Origin: Uliginosibacterium sp036017065
Lineage (GTDB): Bacteria > Pseudomonadota > Gammaproteobacteria > Burkholderiales > Rhodocyclaceae
Direction of reading: 5' to 3'
NCBI RefSeq assembly: GCF_036017065.1
Contig: NZ_JAYXHR010000003.1
Coordinates: 186,001-250,000 of the forward strand
Length of the DNA stretch: 64,000 nt
Both the position numbers and the translations under genes were made by a program. Of the stretch, positions 26,403 to 33,977 are shown piece by piece. The notes under the pieces were generated by a model. The model made no database searches, was not told the DNA's origin, and worked only from the letters and a program-made list of their open reading frames with translations. Numbering within the stretch: position 1 is the first letter of the stretch; every line of letters starts with the position of its first letter.

Positions 26403-26993
26403 ATGATGCTCAAGGTACTCGTAATCGACGAGTTGGGTTCGCGGGCAAGGGAGCTCTGCGAGGGTCTGGCCGAAGCGGGCTATGGCGTGTCGGCGATATT
26501 GCGTGACATGGCCTCGGTGGCGGATTCGATCCGCGACCATGATGCGGACCTGATCCTGGTGCATACCGACAGCCCCCGGCCCGACGGCCTGGCGCAACTG
26601 GCCACCCTGCAACACGCCACGCCGCGGCCGGTGCTGATGTTTGCCACTGACAGTTCGGAAACGGCGATCCGCGCCGCCATGCGGTCAGGCGTTTCGGCCT
26701 ACATCGTCGACGGGCTCTACGTCGAGCGTCTGGCCGTGCTGGTGCGGGTGTCGATGGCCCGTTTCGACGAATACCAGACCCTCAAGCGCGAGCGGGACGA
26801 CGCCGCGCGCAAGCTCTCCGAGCGGGTGACCATCGAGCGTGCCAAGGGCGTGCTGATGAAGGCCCGCGGCCTGGACGAGGACGAGGCCTACCACTCCCTG
26901 CGCCGGCTGGCGATGGAGCGGGGCAAGCGCTTGGGCGACGTGGCCAACGACGTACTGGCCACCGCCGACCTGTTGCTGGGCCGCGCGACCTGA
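26403..26993 (+). CDS. nasT: NasT-type ANTAR antiterminator (pseudo-receiver + ANTAR)
   Basis: The 196-residue protein has a receiver domain (1-120) and an ANTAR RNA-binding domain (about 125-190, ending AKGVLMKARGLDEDEAYHSLRRLAM). D56 is near the usual phosphorylation site, but the conserved receiver Lys is replaced (YIVDGL, D103), as in NasT proteins controlled by NasS rather than by a kinase. ANTAR proteins bind paired hexaloop hairpins in nitrate-assimilation leaders and prevent termination; such a leader lies directly downstream. No nasS gene is adjacent. AGGAGAG is the RBS. Confidence 0.9.
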   Translation: MMLKVLVIDELGSRARELCEGLAEAGYGVSAILRDMASVADSIRDHDADLILVHTDSPRPDGLAQLATLQHATPRPVLMFATDSSETAIRAAMRSGVSAYIVDGLYVERLAVLVRVSMARFDEYQTLKRERDDAARKLSERVTIERAKGVLMKARGLDEDEAYHSLRRLAMERGKRLGDVANDVLATADLLLGRAT

Positions 26994-27029
26994 GGGTTGT
27001 GCGGTCGTGGTGCGCGGCAGGTGCCCGGC

Positions 27030-27044
27030 GCACCGCTGCAGTGC
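27030..27044 (+). promoter_or_regulatory. Candidate NtrC binding site
   Basis: GCAC-CGCTGCA-GTGC matches the NtrC enhancer pattern GCAC-N7-GTGC exactly and lies about 57 bases upstream of the -24 element at 27101. A single site this close is a little nearer than usual. Together with the sigma-54 box it supports NtrC activation of the nitrate transporter operon. Confidence 0.55.
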
Positions 27045-27099
27045 CAGGTGTTGTATGGCGGAAGACGAATAATCGTTAGTTTTAGGTGTTTATGGAAAC

Positions 27100-27116
27100 T
27101 GGCATGGACTGTGCAT
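27100..27116 (+). promoter_or_regulatory. Probable sigma-54 promoter of nrtABD
   Basis: TGGCATGGACTGTGCAT keeps the invariant GG (27101-27102) and GC (27113-27114) with ten bases between, and matches TGGCA and TGCA around them. Transcription would start near 27125, so the leader RNA begins just before the hexaloop hairpin at 27131. Confidence 0.6.
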
Positions 27117-27130
27117 AAGAGAGGCTGAGT

Positions 27131-27164
27131 CCGGGCAACGGCGCCCGGAACAGACAGAGGCGTC
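27131..27164 (+). ncRNA. ANTAR-type two-hairpin leader element (NasT target)
   Basis: Hairpin P1 is CCGGGC / GCCCGG closing a six-base loop AACGGC, with A at loop position 1 and G at position 4 as ANTAR proteins require. A possible P2 follows at 27153-27164: GAC / GTC closing AGAGGC, again A1 and G4, but with only three base pairs. P2 shares bases with the left arm of the terminator at 27158, so binding NasT to P1-P2 would block termination. P1 is convincing; P2 is weaker. Confidence 0.7.
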
Positions 27165-27216
27165 GAACGAGGTCTGCGCATTGCGCGGCACTTCGTTCCG
27201 ACGCCTTTTTGTTTTT
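27158..27216 (+). terminator. Attenuator terminator in the nrtA leader
   Basis: AGGCGTCGAACGA (27158-27170) pairs with TCGTTCCGACGCCT (27193-27206) with one bulged G; the loop contains a small GCGC-ATT-GCGC hairpin, and TTTTTGTTTTT follows. It stands between promoter and nrtA, 50 bases before the ATG, so it must be conditionally read through. This is the classic nas leader arrangement. Confidence 0.85.
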
Positions 27217-27265
27217 CCAGCTTCGCTGTCCGCCCCCACTCAACATGCCATTAACGGAGATGCAC

Positions 27266-28516
27266 ATGAGCGACAAACCTGCCCCCAACACCTTGCGTCG
27301 TGACTTCCTGAAGCGCAGCGCCGCGCTCGGAAGTGCCGGCGCATTGAGCGCACTGCCTTTCGGAGGCGTGTGGGCACAGGGCTCGGACAAACCGGAACTG
27401 GCCGAGGTGAACATCGGCTTCATTCCGCTGACCGATTGTTCGTCCGTCGTCATGGCCAGCGTGATGGGCTTCGACAAGAAGTACGGCATCAAGATCACCC
27501 CCACCAAGGAAGCCTCCTGGGCGGCGGTGCGCGACAAGCTGGTGAATGGCGAGCTGCACGCGGCGCACGTGCTCTACGGCCTCATCTACGGTGTGCACCT
27601 GGGCATCGGCGGGCCGAAGAAGGACATGGCCAACCTGATGACGCTGAACAACAACGGCCAGGCCATCACCCTGTCGAAGGAGCTCAACGGCAAGGGCGTG
27701 ACCGATGGCGCATCGCTCGCCAAGGTGATCGCCAAGAAGGACAAGGAATACACCTTCGCGCAGACCTTCCCGACCGGCACGCACGCCATGTGGCTGTACT
27801 ACTGGCTGGCGACCTACGGCGTGGATCCGTTCAAGGACGTGAAGACCATCGTCGTGCCGCCGCCGCAGATGGTCGCCAACATGCGCGTGGGCAACATGGA
27901 CGGCTACTGCGTGGGCGAGCCCTGGGGCCAGCGCGCGATCGTCGACAAGATCGGCTTCACTGGCGTCACCACGCAGGACATCTGGCCCGACCACCCGGAG
28001 AAGATCCTCGGCACCACGGCCGAGTTCGTGCAGAAGTACCCGAACACGGCGCGCGCCATGATCTGCGCGATCCTCGAAGCCTCGATGTGGATCGACGCCA
28101 GCCCGATGAACCGCAGCAAGACCGCCGACGTCGTGTCCTCGCGCGCCTACGTCAACACCGATGCGGACGTGATCCGCGGCCGCATGATCGGCCAGTACGA
28201 CAACGGCATCGGCAAGAGCTGGTCGGAGAAGAACTACATGAAGTTCTACAACGACGGCGCGGTGAACTTCCCCTGGCTGTCCGACGGCATGTGGTTCCTG
28301 ACCCAGCACCGCCGCTGGGGCCTGCTGAAGGAAGACGTCGACTACGTGGCGGTGGCGAAGCAGGTCAACAGGATCGACCTCTACAAGCAGGCCGCCGGCA
28401 TCGTCAAAGCCAGTGTGCCGAAGACCGACATGCGTACGTCGAAACTCATCGACGGCACGGTGTGGGACGGCAAGGACCCGAAGAAGTACGCCACCAGTTT
28501 CAAGATCAAGGCCTGA
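27266..28516 (+). CDS. nrtA: Nitrate ABC transporter substrate-binding protein NrtA
   Basis: The 416-residue protein has a Tat signal: TLRRDFLK with R11-R12, then a hydrophobic stretch to VWAQ near 38. The mature part is a CmpA/NrtA-type periplasmic binding protein (VNIGFIPLTDCSSVVMA, GYCVGEPWGQRA). It captures nitrate, possibly nitrite or cyanate, for import. The start at 27266 has GGAG 7 bases upstream and sits behind a NasT-controlled attenuator. nrtB and nrtD follow on the same strand. It could in principle be NasS, but NasS lacks an export signal. Confidence 0.93.
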   Translation: MSDKPAPNTLRRDFLKRSAALGSAGALSALPFGGVWAQGSDKPELAEVNIGFIPLTDCSSVVMASVMGFDKKYGIKITPTKEASWAAVRDKLVNGELHAAHVLYGLIYGVHLGIGGPKKDMANLMTLNNNGQAITLSKELNGKGVTDGASLAKVIAKKDKEYTFAQTFPTGTHAMWLYYWLATYGVDPFKDVKTIVVPPPQMVANMRVGNMDGYCVGEPWGQRAIVDKIGFTGVTTQDIWPDHPEKILGTTAEFVQKYPNTARAMICAILEASMWIDASPMNRSKTADVVSSRAYVNTDADVIRGRMIGQYDNGIGKSWSEKNYMKFYNDGAVNFPWLSDGMWFLTQHRRWGLLKEDVDYVAVAKQVNRIDLYKQAAGIVKASVPKTDMRTSKLIDGTVWDGKDPKKYATSFKIKA

Positions 28517-28593
28517 GCAGAGATTCCCTCCCCGGGTAGTCGACAACTCGCGCTTCGTGATGAAGCGGAGCGCGGGCAAGAAAGGAAGCAAGC

Positions 28594-29538
28594 ATGAGCG
28601 CAGCAGCCAGCATGACCCCGGCCTCCATCGCGGAGACCACCAGCACGACGGTGAAGAACGTGAGCGCCGTCGCCACCGAGATCGCCAAGACCGACGCCAT
28701 GAACGATGCGACGCCGGCCGCAGCGGCAGCCCCCGTCGCGACGGCACGCTACAGCGTGGCGGAGATCGCCGCGGGCATCCTGAAGAAGGTGCTGCCGCCG
28801 GTCATCGGCTTCGCCGTGCTGATCGGCATCTGGGCCATCGTCGCCATGAAGGCCCAGGGCTTCCCCGGCCCGGTGGAGGTCTGGCACGCCGCGGTGGAGA
28901 TCTTCTCCGACCCGTTCTACAAGAACGGCCCGAATGACCAGGGCATCGGCTGGAACATCCTCAGCTCGCTGCAGCGCGTCGGCATCGGCTTCGGCTTCGC
29001 GGCGCTGGTGGGGATTCCGCTGGGCTTCGCAATCGGCCGCTTCGACTTCCTCAACCGCGCGCTGGACCCGATCATTTCGCTGCTGCGTCCGGTGTCGCCG
29101 CTGGCCTGGCTGCCGATCGGCCTGCTGGTGTTCAAGAAGGCCGACCCGGCCGCCACCTGGACGATCTTCATCTGCTCCATCTGGCCGATGATCATCAACA
29201 CCGCGGTGGGCGTCACCCGCGTGCCGCAGGACTACATGAACGTGGCCCGTGTGCTGAACCTCAGCGAGTTCAAGATCATCACCAAGATCCTGTTCCCGGC
29301 CGTGCTGCCCTACATGCTGACCGGCATCCGCCTGTCCATCGGCACCGCCTGGCTGGTGATCGTGGCGGCAGAGATGCTCACCGGCGGCGTCGGCATCGGC
29401 TTCTGGGTGTGGGACGAGTGGAACAACCTGAAGGTGGAGCACATCGTCATCGCCATCTTCGTCATCGGCATCGTCGGCCTGCTGCTCGAACAGGCGCTAC
29501 TGCTCATCGCGAAGAAATTCAGTTACGGCAACACCTGA
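28594..29538 (+). CDS. nrtB: Nitrate ABC transporter permease NrtB
   Basis: The 314-residue protein is the membrane subunit. After an unusual Ala/Thr-rich N-terminal extension of about 55 residues come helices beginning VLPPVIGFAVLIGIWAIV and the permease coupling loop ARVLNLSEFKIITKILFPAVLPYMLTGIR with its EAA-type motif. The end ...FSYGNT is common in this family. It lies 77 bases after nrtA and 32 before the ATPase gene, within one operon. Two such subunits pair in the complex. Confidence 0.93.
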   Translation: MSAAASMTPASIAETTSTTVKNVSAVATEIAKTDAMNDATPAAAAAPVATARYSVAEIAAGILKKVLPPVIGFAVLIGIWAIVAMKAQGFPGPVEVWHAAVEIFSDPFYKNGPNDQGIGWNILSSLQRVGIGFGFAALVGIPLGFAIGRFDFLNRALDPIISLLRPVSPLAWLPIGLLVFKKADPAATWTIFICSIWPMIINTAVGVTRVPQDYMNVARVLNLSEFKIITKILFPAVLPYMLTGIRLSIGTAWLVIVAAEMLTGGVGIGFWVWDEWNNLKVEHIVIAIFVIGIVGLLLEQALLLIAKKFSYGNT

Positions 29539-29570
29539 GCCACGTCCGGCACACGACAAGGAACCTGAAC

Positions 29571-30374
29571 ATGACGAACACCAGCAAACCCATCGTCAAG
29601 GTCGAAGACGTCGGCATGAGCTTCGACACCAAGAGCGGCAAGTTCATCGCGCTGCGCGACATCAACCTCAACATCCACGAGGGCGAGGTCATCACCCTGA
29701 TCGGCCACTCCGGCTGTGGCAAGAGCACGCTGCTGAACCTGATCGCCGGCCTCACGCTGCCGAGTTCGGGCGTGATGATCTGCAATGGTCGCGAGATTTC
29801 GGGCCCCGGCCCGGAGCGGGCGGTGGTCTTCCAGAACCATTCGCTGCTGCCCTGGCTGACCTGTTTCGACAACGTCATGCTGGCGGTCGAGCGGGTGTTC
29901 GGCCAGAAGGAGGGCCGCGAGAAGCTGAAGGCGCGTACCAAGGCGGCGCTGGAGATGGTCCACATGGATCACGCCATGCACAAATACCCGCATGAGATCT
30001 CCGGCGGCATGAAGCAGCGCGTCGGCATCGCCCGCGCCTTCGCCATGGAGCCGAAGATCCTGCTGATGGATGAACCCTTCGGCGCCCTGGATGCGCTGAC
30101 CCGCGCCAGCCTGCAGGACGAGCTGATCGGCGTGATGGCCAAGACCGGTGCCACCGTGGTGATGGTGACCCACGATGTCGACGAGGCCGTGCTGCTGTCC
30201 GACCGCGTGGTGATGATGACCAACGGCCCGGCCGCCACCATCGGCGAGATCCTGGAAGTGAAGCTGGAGAAGCCGCGCAACCGCCTGCAGCTGGCGCACG
30301 ACCCGCGCTTCGCGGCCTATCGCGCGTCCATCCTCGAGTTCCTCTACCAGAAGCAACTCAAGAAGGCTGCCTGA
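29571..30374 (+). CDS. nrtD: Nitrate ABC transporter ATP-binding protein NrtD
   Basis: The 267-residue ATPase has Walker A GHSGCGKST (45-53), the signature ISGGMKQR, Walker B ILLMDEPFGALDA and the switch His in VTHDVDEAV. It energises NrtB for nitrate import. There is no NrtC-type C-terminal sensor domain, so a dimer of this protein should serve. It is the last gene of the operon; a perfect terminator follows 18 bases on. No nitrate reductase gene lies within the window. Confidence 0.92.
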   Translation: MTNTSKPIVKVEDVGMSFDTKSGKFIALRDINLNIHEGEVITLIGHSGCGKSTLLNLIAGLTLPSSGVMICNGREISGPGPERAVVFQNHSLLPWLTCFDNVMLAVERVFGQKEGREKLKARTKAALEMVHMDHAMHKYPHEISGGMKQRVGIARAFAMEPKILLMDEPFGALDALTRASLQDELIGVMAKTGATVVMVTHDVDEAVLLSDRVVMMTNGPAATIGEILEVKLEKPRNRLQLAHDPRFAAYRASILEFLYQKQLKKAA

Positions 30375-30392
30375 GTCGGGTTGGCAGGCTGG

Positions 30393-30430
30393 AAAGACAG
30401 AGGGCCGCAAATGCGGCCCTCTGTCTTTTT
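30393..30430 (+). terminator. Rho-independent terminator of the nrt operon
   Basis: AAAGACAGAGGGCCGCA pairs with TGCGGCCCTCTGTCTTT without mismatch, and further T residues follow to 30430. The A-rich left flank also lets it work for the minus-strand gene at 30481. Confidence 0.93.
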
Positions 30431-30480
30431 CATTGCGGGTGTTGCGGGGTGTGTCCTGCCCGGAGTCGTCCCGCGACGGC

Positions 30481-30810
30481 TCAGGCGCCGGTCGGCCGCG
30501 TACGCGCCGGTGCCAGCGAGCCCCAGCCGATGGTCTCCAGCAACTGGGCCATCATGCTGCTGGCTTCCTGGGTGCTGCAGCCTCCCGGAATGCTGAAGTC
30601 ACCCGGGCCGGCCAGTTGTTCCCGTTCGGGGGCGCGGTCCCCGGCGTGACGAAAGATGTAGAGGCCGCGGCCTTCCTCGTCCGTACCGACGATGCCGTAG
30701 CGGCCGGCCTCGTCCACCCCGCGCAACCACCAGGTCCAGCGCGGTGCCACGCCACTGGGGCAATGGCCTACGGATTCAATGAGGTAAACATTGCTGCGGC
30801 GTGTTTCCAT
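30481..30810 (-). CDS. Hypothetical protein, paralogue A (109 aa)
   Basis: No family is recognised. The 109-residue product has a beta-rich core RWTWWLRGVDEAGRYGIVGTDEEGRG followed by LYIFRHAGDRAPER. It is clearly homologous to the protein at 31003-31335: about half the positions agree, including GRGLY(I/L)FRHAGDRAPER. There is no signal or membrane segment. The start at 30810 gives METRRSNVYLIES; the frame remains open upstream, so a longer N-terminus is possible. The AT-rich stretch behind it is probably the promoter. Confidence 0.65.
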   Translation of the reverse strand: METRRSNVYLIESVGHCPSGVAPRWTWWLRGVDEAGRYGIVGTDEEGRGLYIFRHAGDRAPEREQLAGPGDFSIPGGCSTQEASSMMAQLLETIGWGSLAPARTRPTGA

Positions 30811-30940
30811 GACTGCGAATCTATACCGAAAGTCGTATATACGGATAGGCGACCGCCTTGATCTGACGGCGTTCTCCGCGAAAAAAATCACTCATCCGGG
30901 CACGCGCAGCAGCGATCGGAGCAAATTTGTCCGGAAAAAG

Positions 30941-30958
30941 AAGGAAAACGATTTCCTG
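30941..30958 (+). promoter_or_regulatory. Palindrome AGGAAA-ACGA-TTTCCT, similar to the alginate-gene operator
   Basis: AAGGAAAACGATTTCCTG has perfect outer arms and agrees with AAGGTAAACGATTTACTG at 21051-21068 in 16 of 18 positions. It lies between the two paralogous small genes, about 130 bases upstream of the 30810 start. The same or a related repressor is possible. Confidence 0.35.
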
Positions 30959-31002
30959 TGCTGCAGCGATCCAGGGCGCCCACCGGAACGCGCTGCAGGA
31001 CG

Positions 31003-31335
31003 TCAGTTGGCCGTGCCCAGCGGCCTCGGGCAAAGTGCCTCGCTCGCAATCCGTCCGAGATTGCCCCAACCCAAGCCCTGCAGCACCGGGGCCAGACGCA
31101 GGCAGGCCTCGCGCTTGCTGATGCCGCCCGGCATGGCGAAGGACTCCGGTCCCAGCAGGCGCAGGCGTTCCGGCGCGCGGTCGCCCGCATGGCGGAAGAG
31201 GTAGAGGCCGCGGCCGTCCTCATCCGTCCCGAGGATGCCGAAGCGCTGTGTCCTGGCGATGCCTTGCAGCCACCAGGACCAACGCGGTGACAGGCCGTTG
31301 TCGCAGTAAGTGGCTGATTCGATGTGAAACAGCAT
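31003..31335 (-). CDS. Hypothetical protein, paralogue B (110 aa)
   Basis: The 110-residue protein is the partner of paralogue A, on the same strand 192 bases upstream. Shared blocks are IES(A/V), RW(S/T)WWL(Q/R)G, (I/V)(L/V)GTDE(D/E)GRGLY and GW.(N/S)L. It is therefore a tandem duplication. The C-terminal third differs more. Short length, aromatic clusters and lack of a signal suggest a small cytoplasmic protein. Function is unknown. Confidence 0.65.
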   Translation of the reverse strand: MLFHIESATYCDNGLSPRWSWWLQGIARTQRFGILGTDEDGRGLYLFRHAGDRAPERLRLLGPESFAMPGGISKREACLRLAPVLQGLGWGNLGRIASEALCPRPLGTAN

Positions 31336-31752
31336 GATGCTCGAAGAATATATTTCAGCTCGTCGAATTGTCAGGGAAAACCCCTATTCGTTCAACTATT
31401 TTGTTGAATTTGAAGAATTTATCGGATGAACGGGTGTCGCCGTCACCGCTGGGCGAGGGGGCCTTGCCTTGGTCTGCGAACGTGACCCGCGAAGGCCGGA
31501 GTGCTTACGGAAACTCCGCAAAAGAACGCGGGAACGTGTGGGCCGATCAACCCGAGGGCGCCGATCCATCGGCAATCGGTCCGCGCCAGACAGGACGACT
31601 GAGCAGAGGCGATCAAAGCAATCCGGAATCCGCCGGCGTGGCGGGCGGCAGCCGGTCTTCACGATGCCGGGGCTCCGGTGTCGGACTCGAAGAGCCTCCG
31701 GTTCGACCCACCACCGGCATGCCGCCAGCCCATCCCGGCTACAATTCGGGCC
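31336..31752. other. Intergenic region before dnaX
   Basis: No protein is supported. The first 100 bases are AT-rich and probably carry the promoter of paralogue B. The remainder (31430-31740) is GC-rich with short complementary segments (for example GGAGT...ACTCC at about 31498-31517), so a structured RNA is conceivable. The conserved 4.5S RNA core (GGAAGGAAGCAG) often found near dnaX is absent. TACAAT at 31739-31744 is a likely -10 box of dnaX. Confidence 0.45.
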
Positions 31753-33624
31753 ATGAGCTATCAGGTCCTCGCCCGCAAGTGGCGCCCACGCAGTTTCGAG
31801 ACCCTCGTGGGCCAGGATCACGTGGTGCGTGCCCTGTCGCATGCGCTGCAGACACAGCGCCTGCACCACGCCTACCTCTTCACCGGCACCCGCGGGGTGG
31901 GCAAGACCACCATTTCGCGCATCCTCGCCAAGAGCCTGAACTGCGAGACCGGCATCACCGCCACGCCCTGCGGCCAGTGCGTCGCCTGCCTGGAGATCGA
32001 CGCCGGCCGCTTCACCGACTACGTGGAGATGGACGCCGCCTCCAACCGCGGCGTGGACGACATGGCCTCCCTGCTGGAGAAGGCTGCCTACGCGCCGGCC
32101 CGTGGCCGCTACAAGGTCTACATGATCGACGAAGTGCACATGCTGACCGGGCATGCCTTCAACGCCATGCTGAAGACCCTGGAAGAGCCGCCGGAGCACA
32201 TGAAATTCATCCTGGCGACCACTGATCCGCAGAAGATCCCGGTCACCGTGCTGTCGCGCTGCCTGCAGTTCAACCTCAAGCAGATGCCGCAGACCCACAT
32301 CGTCGACCACCTCACCCGCCTGCTGCAGGCCGAGGCCGTGCCCTTCGAGCCGCATGCGCTGCGCCACATCGCCAAGGGTGCCAATGGCTCCATGCGTGAT
32401 GCGCTGTCGCTGCTGGACCAGGCCATCGCCCACGGCGCCGGCAAGGTGGAGGAGGAGGGCGTGCGCGACATGCTCGGCACGGTGGGCGAAGACCATCTGT
32501 ACGAGCTGCTCGACGCCTTGCGCGCGCAGGACATCGCCGCCCTGCTGGCGGTGGCCGACGGCATGGAAGCGCGCAGCCTGAGCTTCGACTCCGCGTTGCA
32601 GGAGTTCGCCGTGCTGCTGCACCGCGTGGCGCTGGCGCAGTTCGCCCCGCAGGCCGTGGCCGATCCGCTGGAGCGCGAGCGCCTGCAGCCTTACGCAGAA
32701 GCCTTCGACCCCGAATTCCTGCAGCTCGCCTACCAGATCGTCACGCACAGCCGCGAGGAACTGGCGATCGCCCCGGACGAGTACACCGGCTTCACCATGG
32801 CGCTGCTGCGCCTGCATGCCTTCCGCCCCGAAGTGCCGGGTGCGGGTGGTGGTGCCCGGGCAGCGGGCGGCGGTGGCGGACAGGCGCGTGGCCTGCCGGC
32901 TGCATCGCGCCCGGTCGCTGCCGCGCCGGTGTCGCAGGCTTCCGCCGCTTCCGCCCCCGCTGCGCCCGCCACGGCGGCCGCTGCCATCGCTGTGCCGGCT
33001 CCCGTGGCGCCTGCCGCGCCGGTTGTCGTGAAACCTGCCGCAAGCGCGCCACCTCCCGCGAGCCGGGCTCCGGCTGCGCAGCAGCAGGACGAGCCACCCG
33101 CCTACGAGGCCGAGCAACCGCCGCTGGCCGCCTATGCCGACGAGCCCGGCATGTCGGCCGGCTACGCTGGCGAGCCACCGTCTGCCCAGCGCGACCTCGC
33201 CCCCATTGCTGCCACCCCTGCCGCGGACGACGTGACCGACTGGCACGAACTCATCCACCGCATGAGGCTGGGCGGCATGGTGCGCGAGCTGGCGCAGAAC
33301 TGCGAACTGCTGCGCATGGATGGCGCTGCGATGCAGCTGCGTCTCGCCCCCGAGCACCGTCACCTCGCCGCCATGGCGATCAACACCCAGAAACTGCAGG
33401 AAGCGGTGACGCAGCACTTCGGCCGCCCCATGCGGGTCAACATCGAGATCGGCGCCGTGCAGAGCGAGACGCTCGCCCAGCGCAACGACGCCGACAAACG
33501 CCAGCGCCATGCCGAGGCGGTCGCTTCGCTGGAAGCCGACCCCTTCGTGCAGGAACTCATAGAACGCTTCGACGCCACGCTGATCGAAGCCTCCGTCAAA
33601 CCTTTGCAAGGAGCAGCACCATGA
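31753..33624 (+). CDS. dnaX: DNA polymerase III subunit gamma/tau
   Basis: DnaX is the clamp-loader ATPase and replisome organiser. The 623-residue protein starts MSYQVLARKWRP and has Walker A GTRGVGKT (45-52), the zinc site C64, C73, C76, C79, and the Walker-B region VYMIDEVHML. A Pro/Ala-rich linker follows at about 365-480, then the tau C-terminal domain contacting the polymerase. I saw no clear A-rich slippery site for making gamma. There is no ribosome site, and the TACAAT box sits only 8 bases before the ATG, so a leaderless mRNA is possible. It overlaps ybaB by ATGA. Confidence 0.96.
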   Translation: MSYQVLARKWRPRSFETLVGQDHVVRALSHALQTQRLHHAYLFTGTRGVGKTTISRILAKSLNCETGITATPCGQCVACLEIDAGRFTDYVEMDAASNRGVDDMASLLEKAAYAPARGRYKVYMIDEVHMLTGHAFNAMLKTLEEPPEHMKFILATTDPQKIPVTVLSRCLQFNLKQMPQTHIVDHLTRLLQAEAVPFEPHALRHIAKGANGSMRDALSLLDQAIAHGAGKVEEEGVRDMLGTVGEDHLYELLDALRAQDIAALLAVADGMEARSLSFDSALQEFAVLLHRVALAQFAPQAVADPLERERLQPYAEAFDPEFLQLAYQIVTHSREELAIAPDEYTGFTMALLRLHAFRPEVPGAGGGARAAGGGGGQARGLPAASRPVAAAPVSQASAASAPAAPATAAAAIAVPAPVAPAAPVVVKPAASAPPPASRAPAAQQQDEPPAYEAEQPPLAAYADEPGMSAGYAGEPPSAQRDLAPIAATPAADDVTDWHELIHRMRLGGMVRELAQNCELLRMDGAAMQLRLAPEHRHLAAMAINTQKLQEAVTQHFGRPMRVNIEIGAVQSETLAQRNDADKRQRHAEAVASLEADPFVQELIERFDATLIEASVKPLQGAAP

Positions 33625-33944
33625 TGAAAGGCGGCCTCGCGGGCCTGATGAAACAGGCCCAGCAGATGCAGGACAACATGAAGAAGATGCAGGACAGCCT
33701 CGCCGACATCGAAGTCGAAGGCTCGGCCGGCGCCGGCATGGTCAAGCTGACCATGACCTGCAAGTACGACGTGCGCCGCGTCAGCATCGACCCCGGCGTG
33801 ATGGACGACAAGGACATGCTGGAAGACCTCGTCGCCGCCGCGATGAACGATGCCGTGCGCAAGGTGGAAGCCACCACGCAGGAAAAGATGGCGGGCTTCA
33901 CGTCCGGCCTGAACCTGCCGCCCGGCTTCAAGATGCCGTTCTGA
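33621..33944 (+). CDS. YbaB/EbfC nucleoid-associated protein
   Basis: The 107-residue product fits YbaB/EbfC: KGGLAGLMKQAQQMQDNMKKMQDSLADIEVEG, then LTMTCKYDVRRVSIDP and a PPGFKMPF end. It is a dimeric tweezer-shaped DNA binder of the cytoplasm, commonly encoded between dnaX and recR. The ATG overlaps the dnaX stop; AGGAG precedes it. A second ATG at 33624 would remove one residue. Confidence 0.95.
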   Translation: MMKGGLAGLMKQAQQMQDNMKKMQDSLADIEVEGSAGAGMVKLTMTCKYDVRRVSIDPGVMDDKDMLEDLVAAAMNDAVRKVEATTQEKMAGFTSGLNLPPGFKMPF

Positions 33945-33977
33945 TCGCGGCGCAGGCCCGCCACGCAGGCACCTCCC

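Noticed and set aside
27022..27035. GGTGC-CCGGC-GCACC palindrome as an NtrC site
   Set aside because: The half-sites have the opposite orientation to the NtrC consensus; the correct site is the neighbouring 27030-27044.
27266..28516. The binding protein as NasS
   Set aside because: It has a twin-arginine signal and is followed by permease and ATPase genes, so it is the transport subunit.
31690..31730. Possible tRNA because of GGTTCGACC
   Set aside because: The flanking bases do not make a 5-bp T-stem, and no acceptor or anticodon arm can be drawn.
31430..31750. 4.5S (SRP) RNA gene expected near dnaX
   Set aside because: The conserved core GGAAGGAAGCAG is absent from both strands of the spacer.
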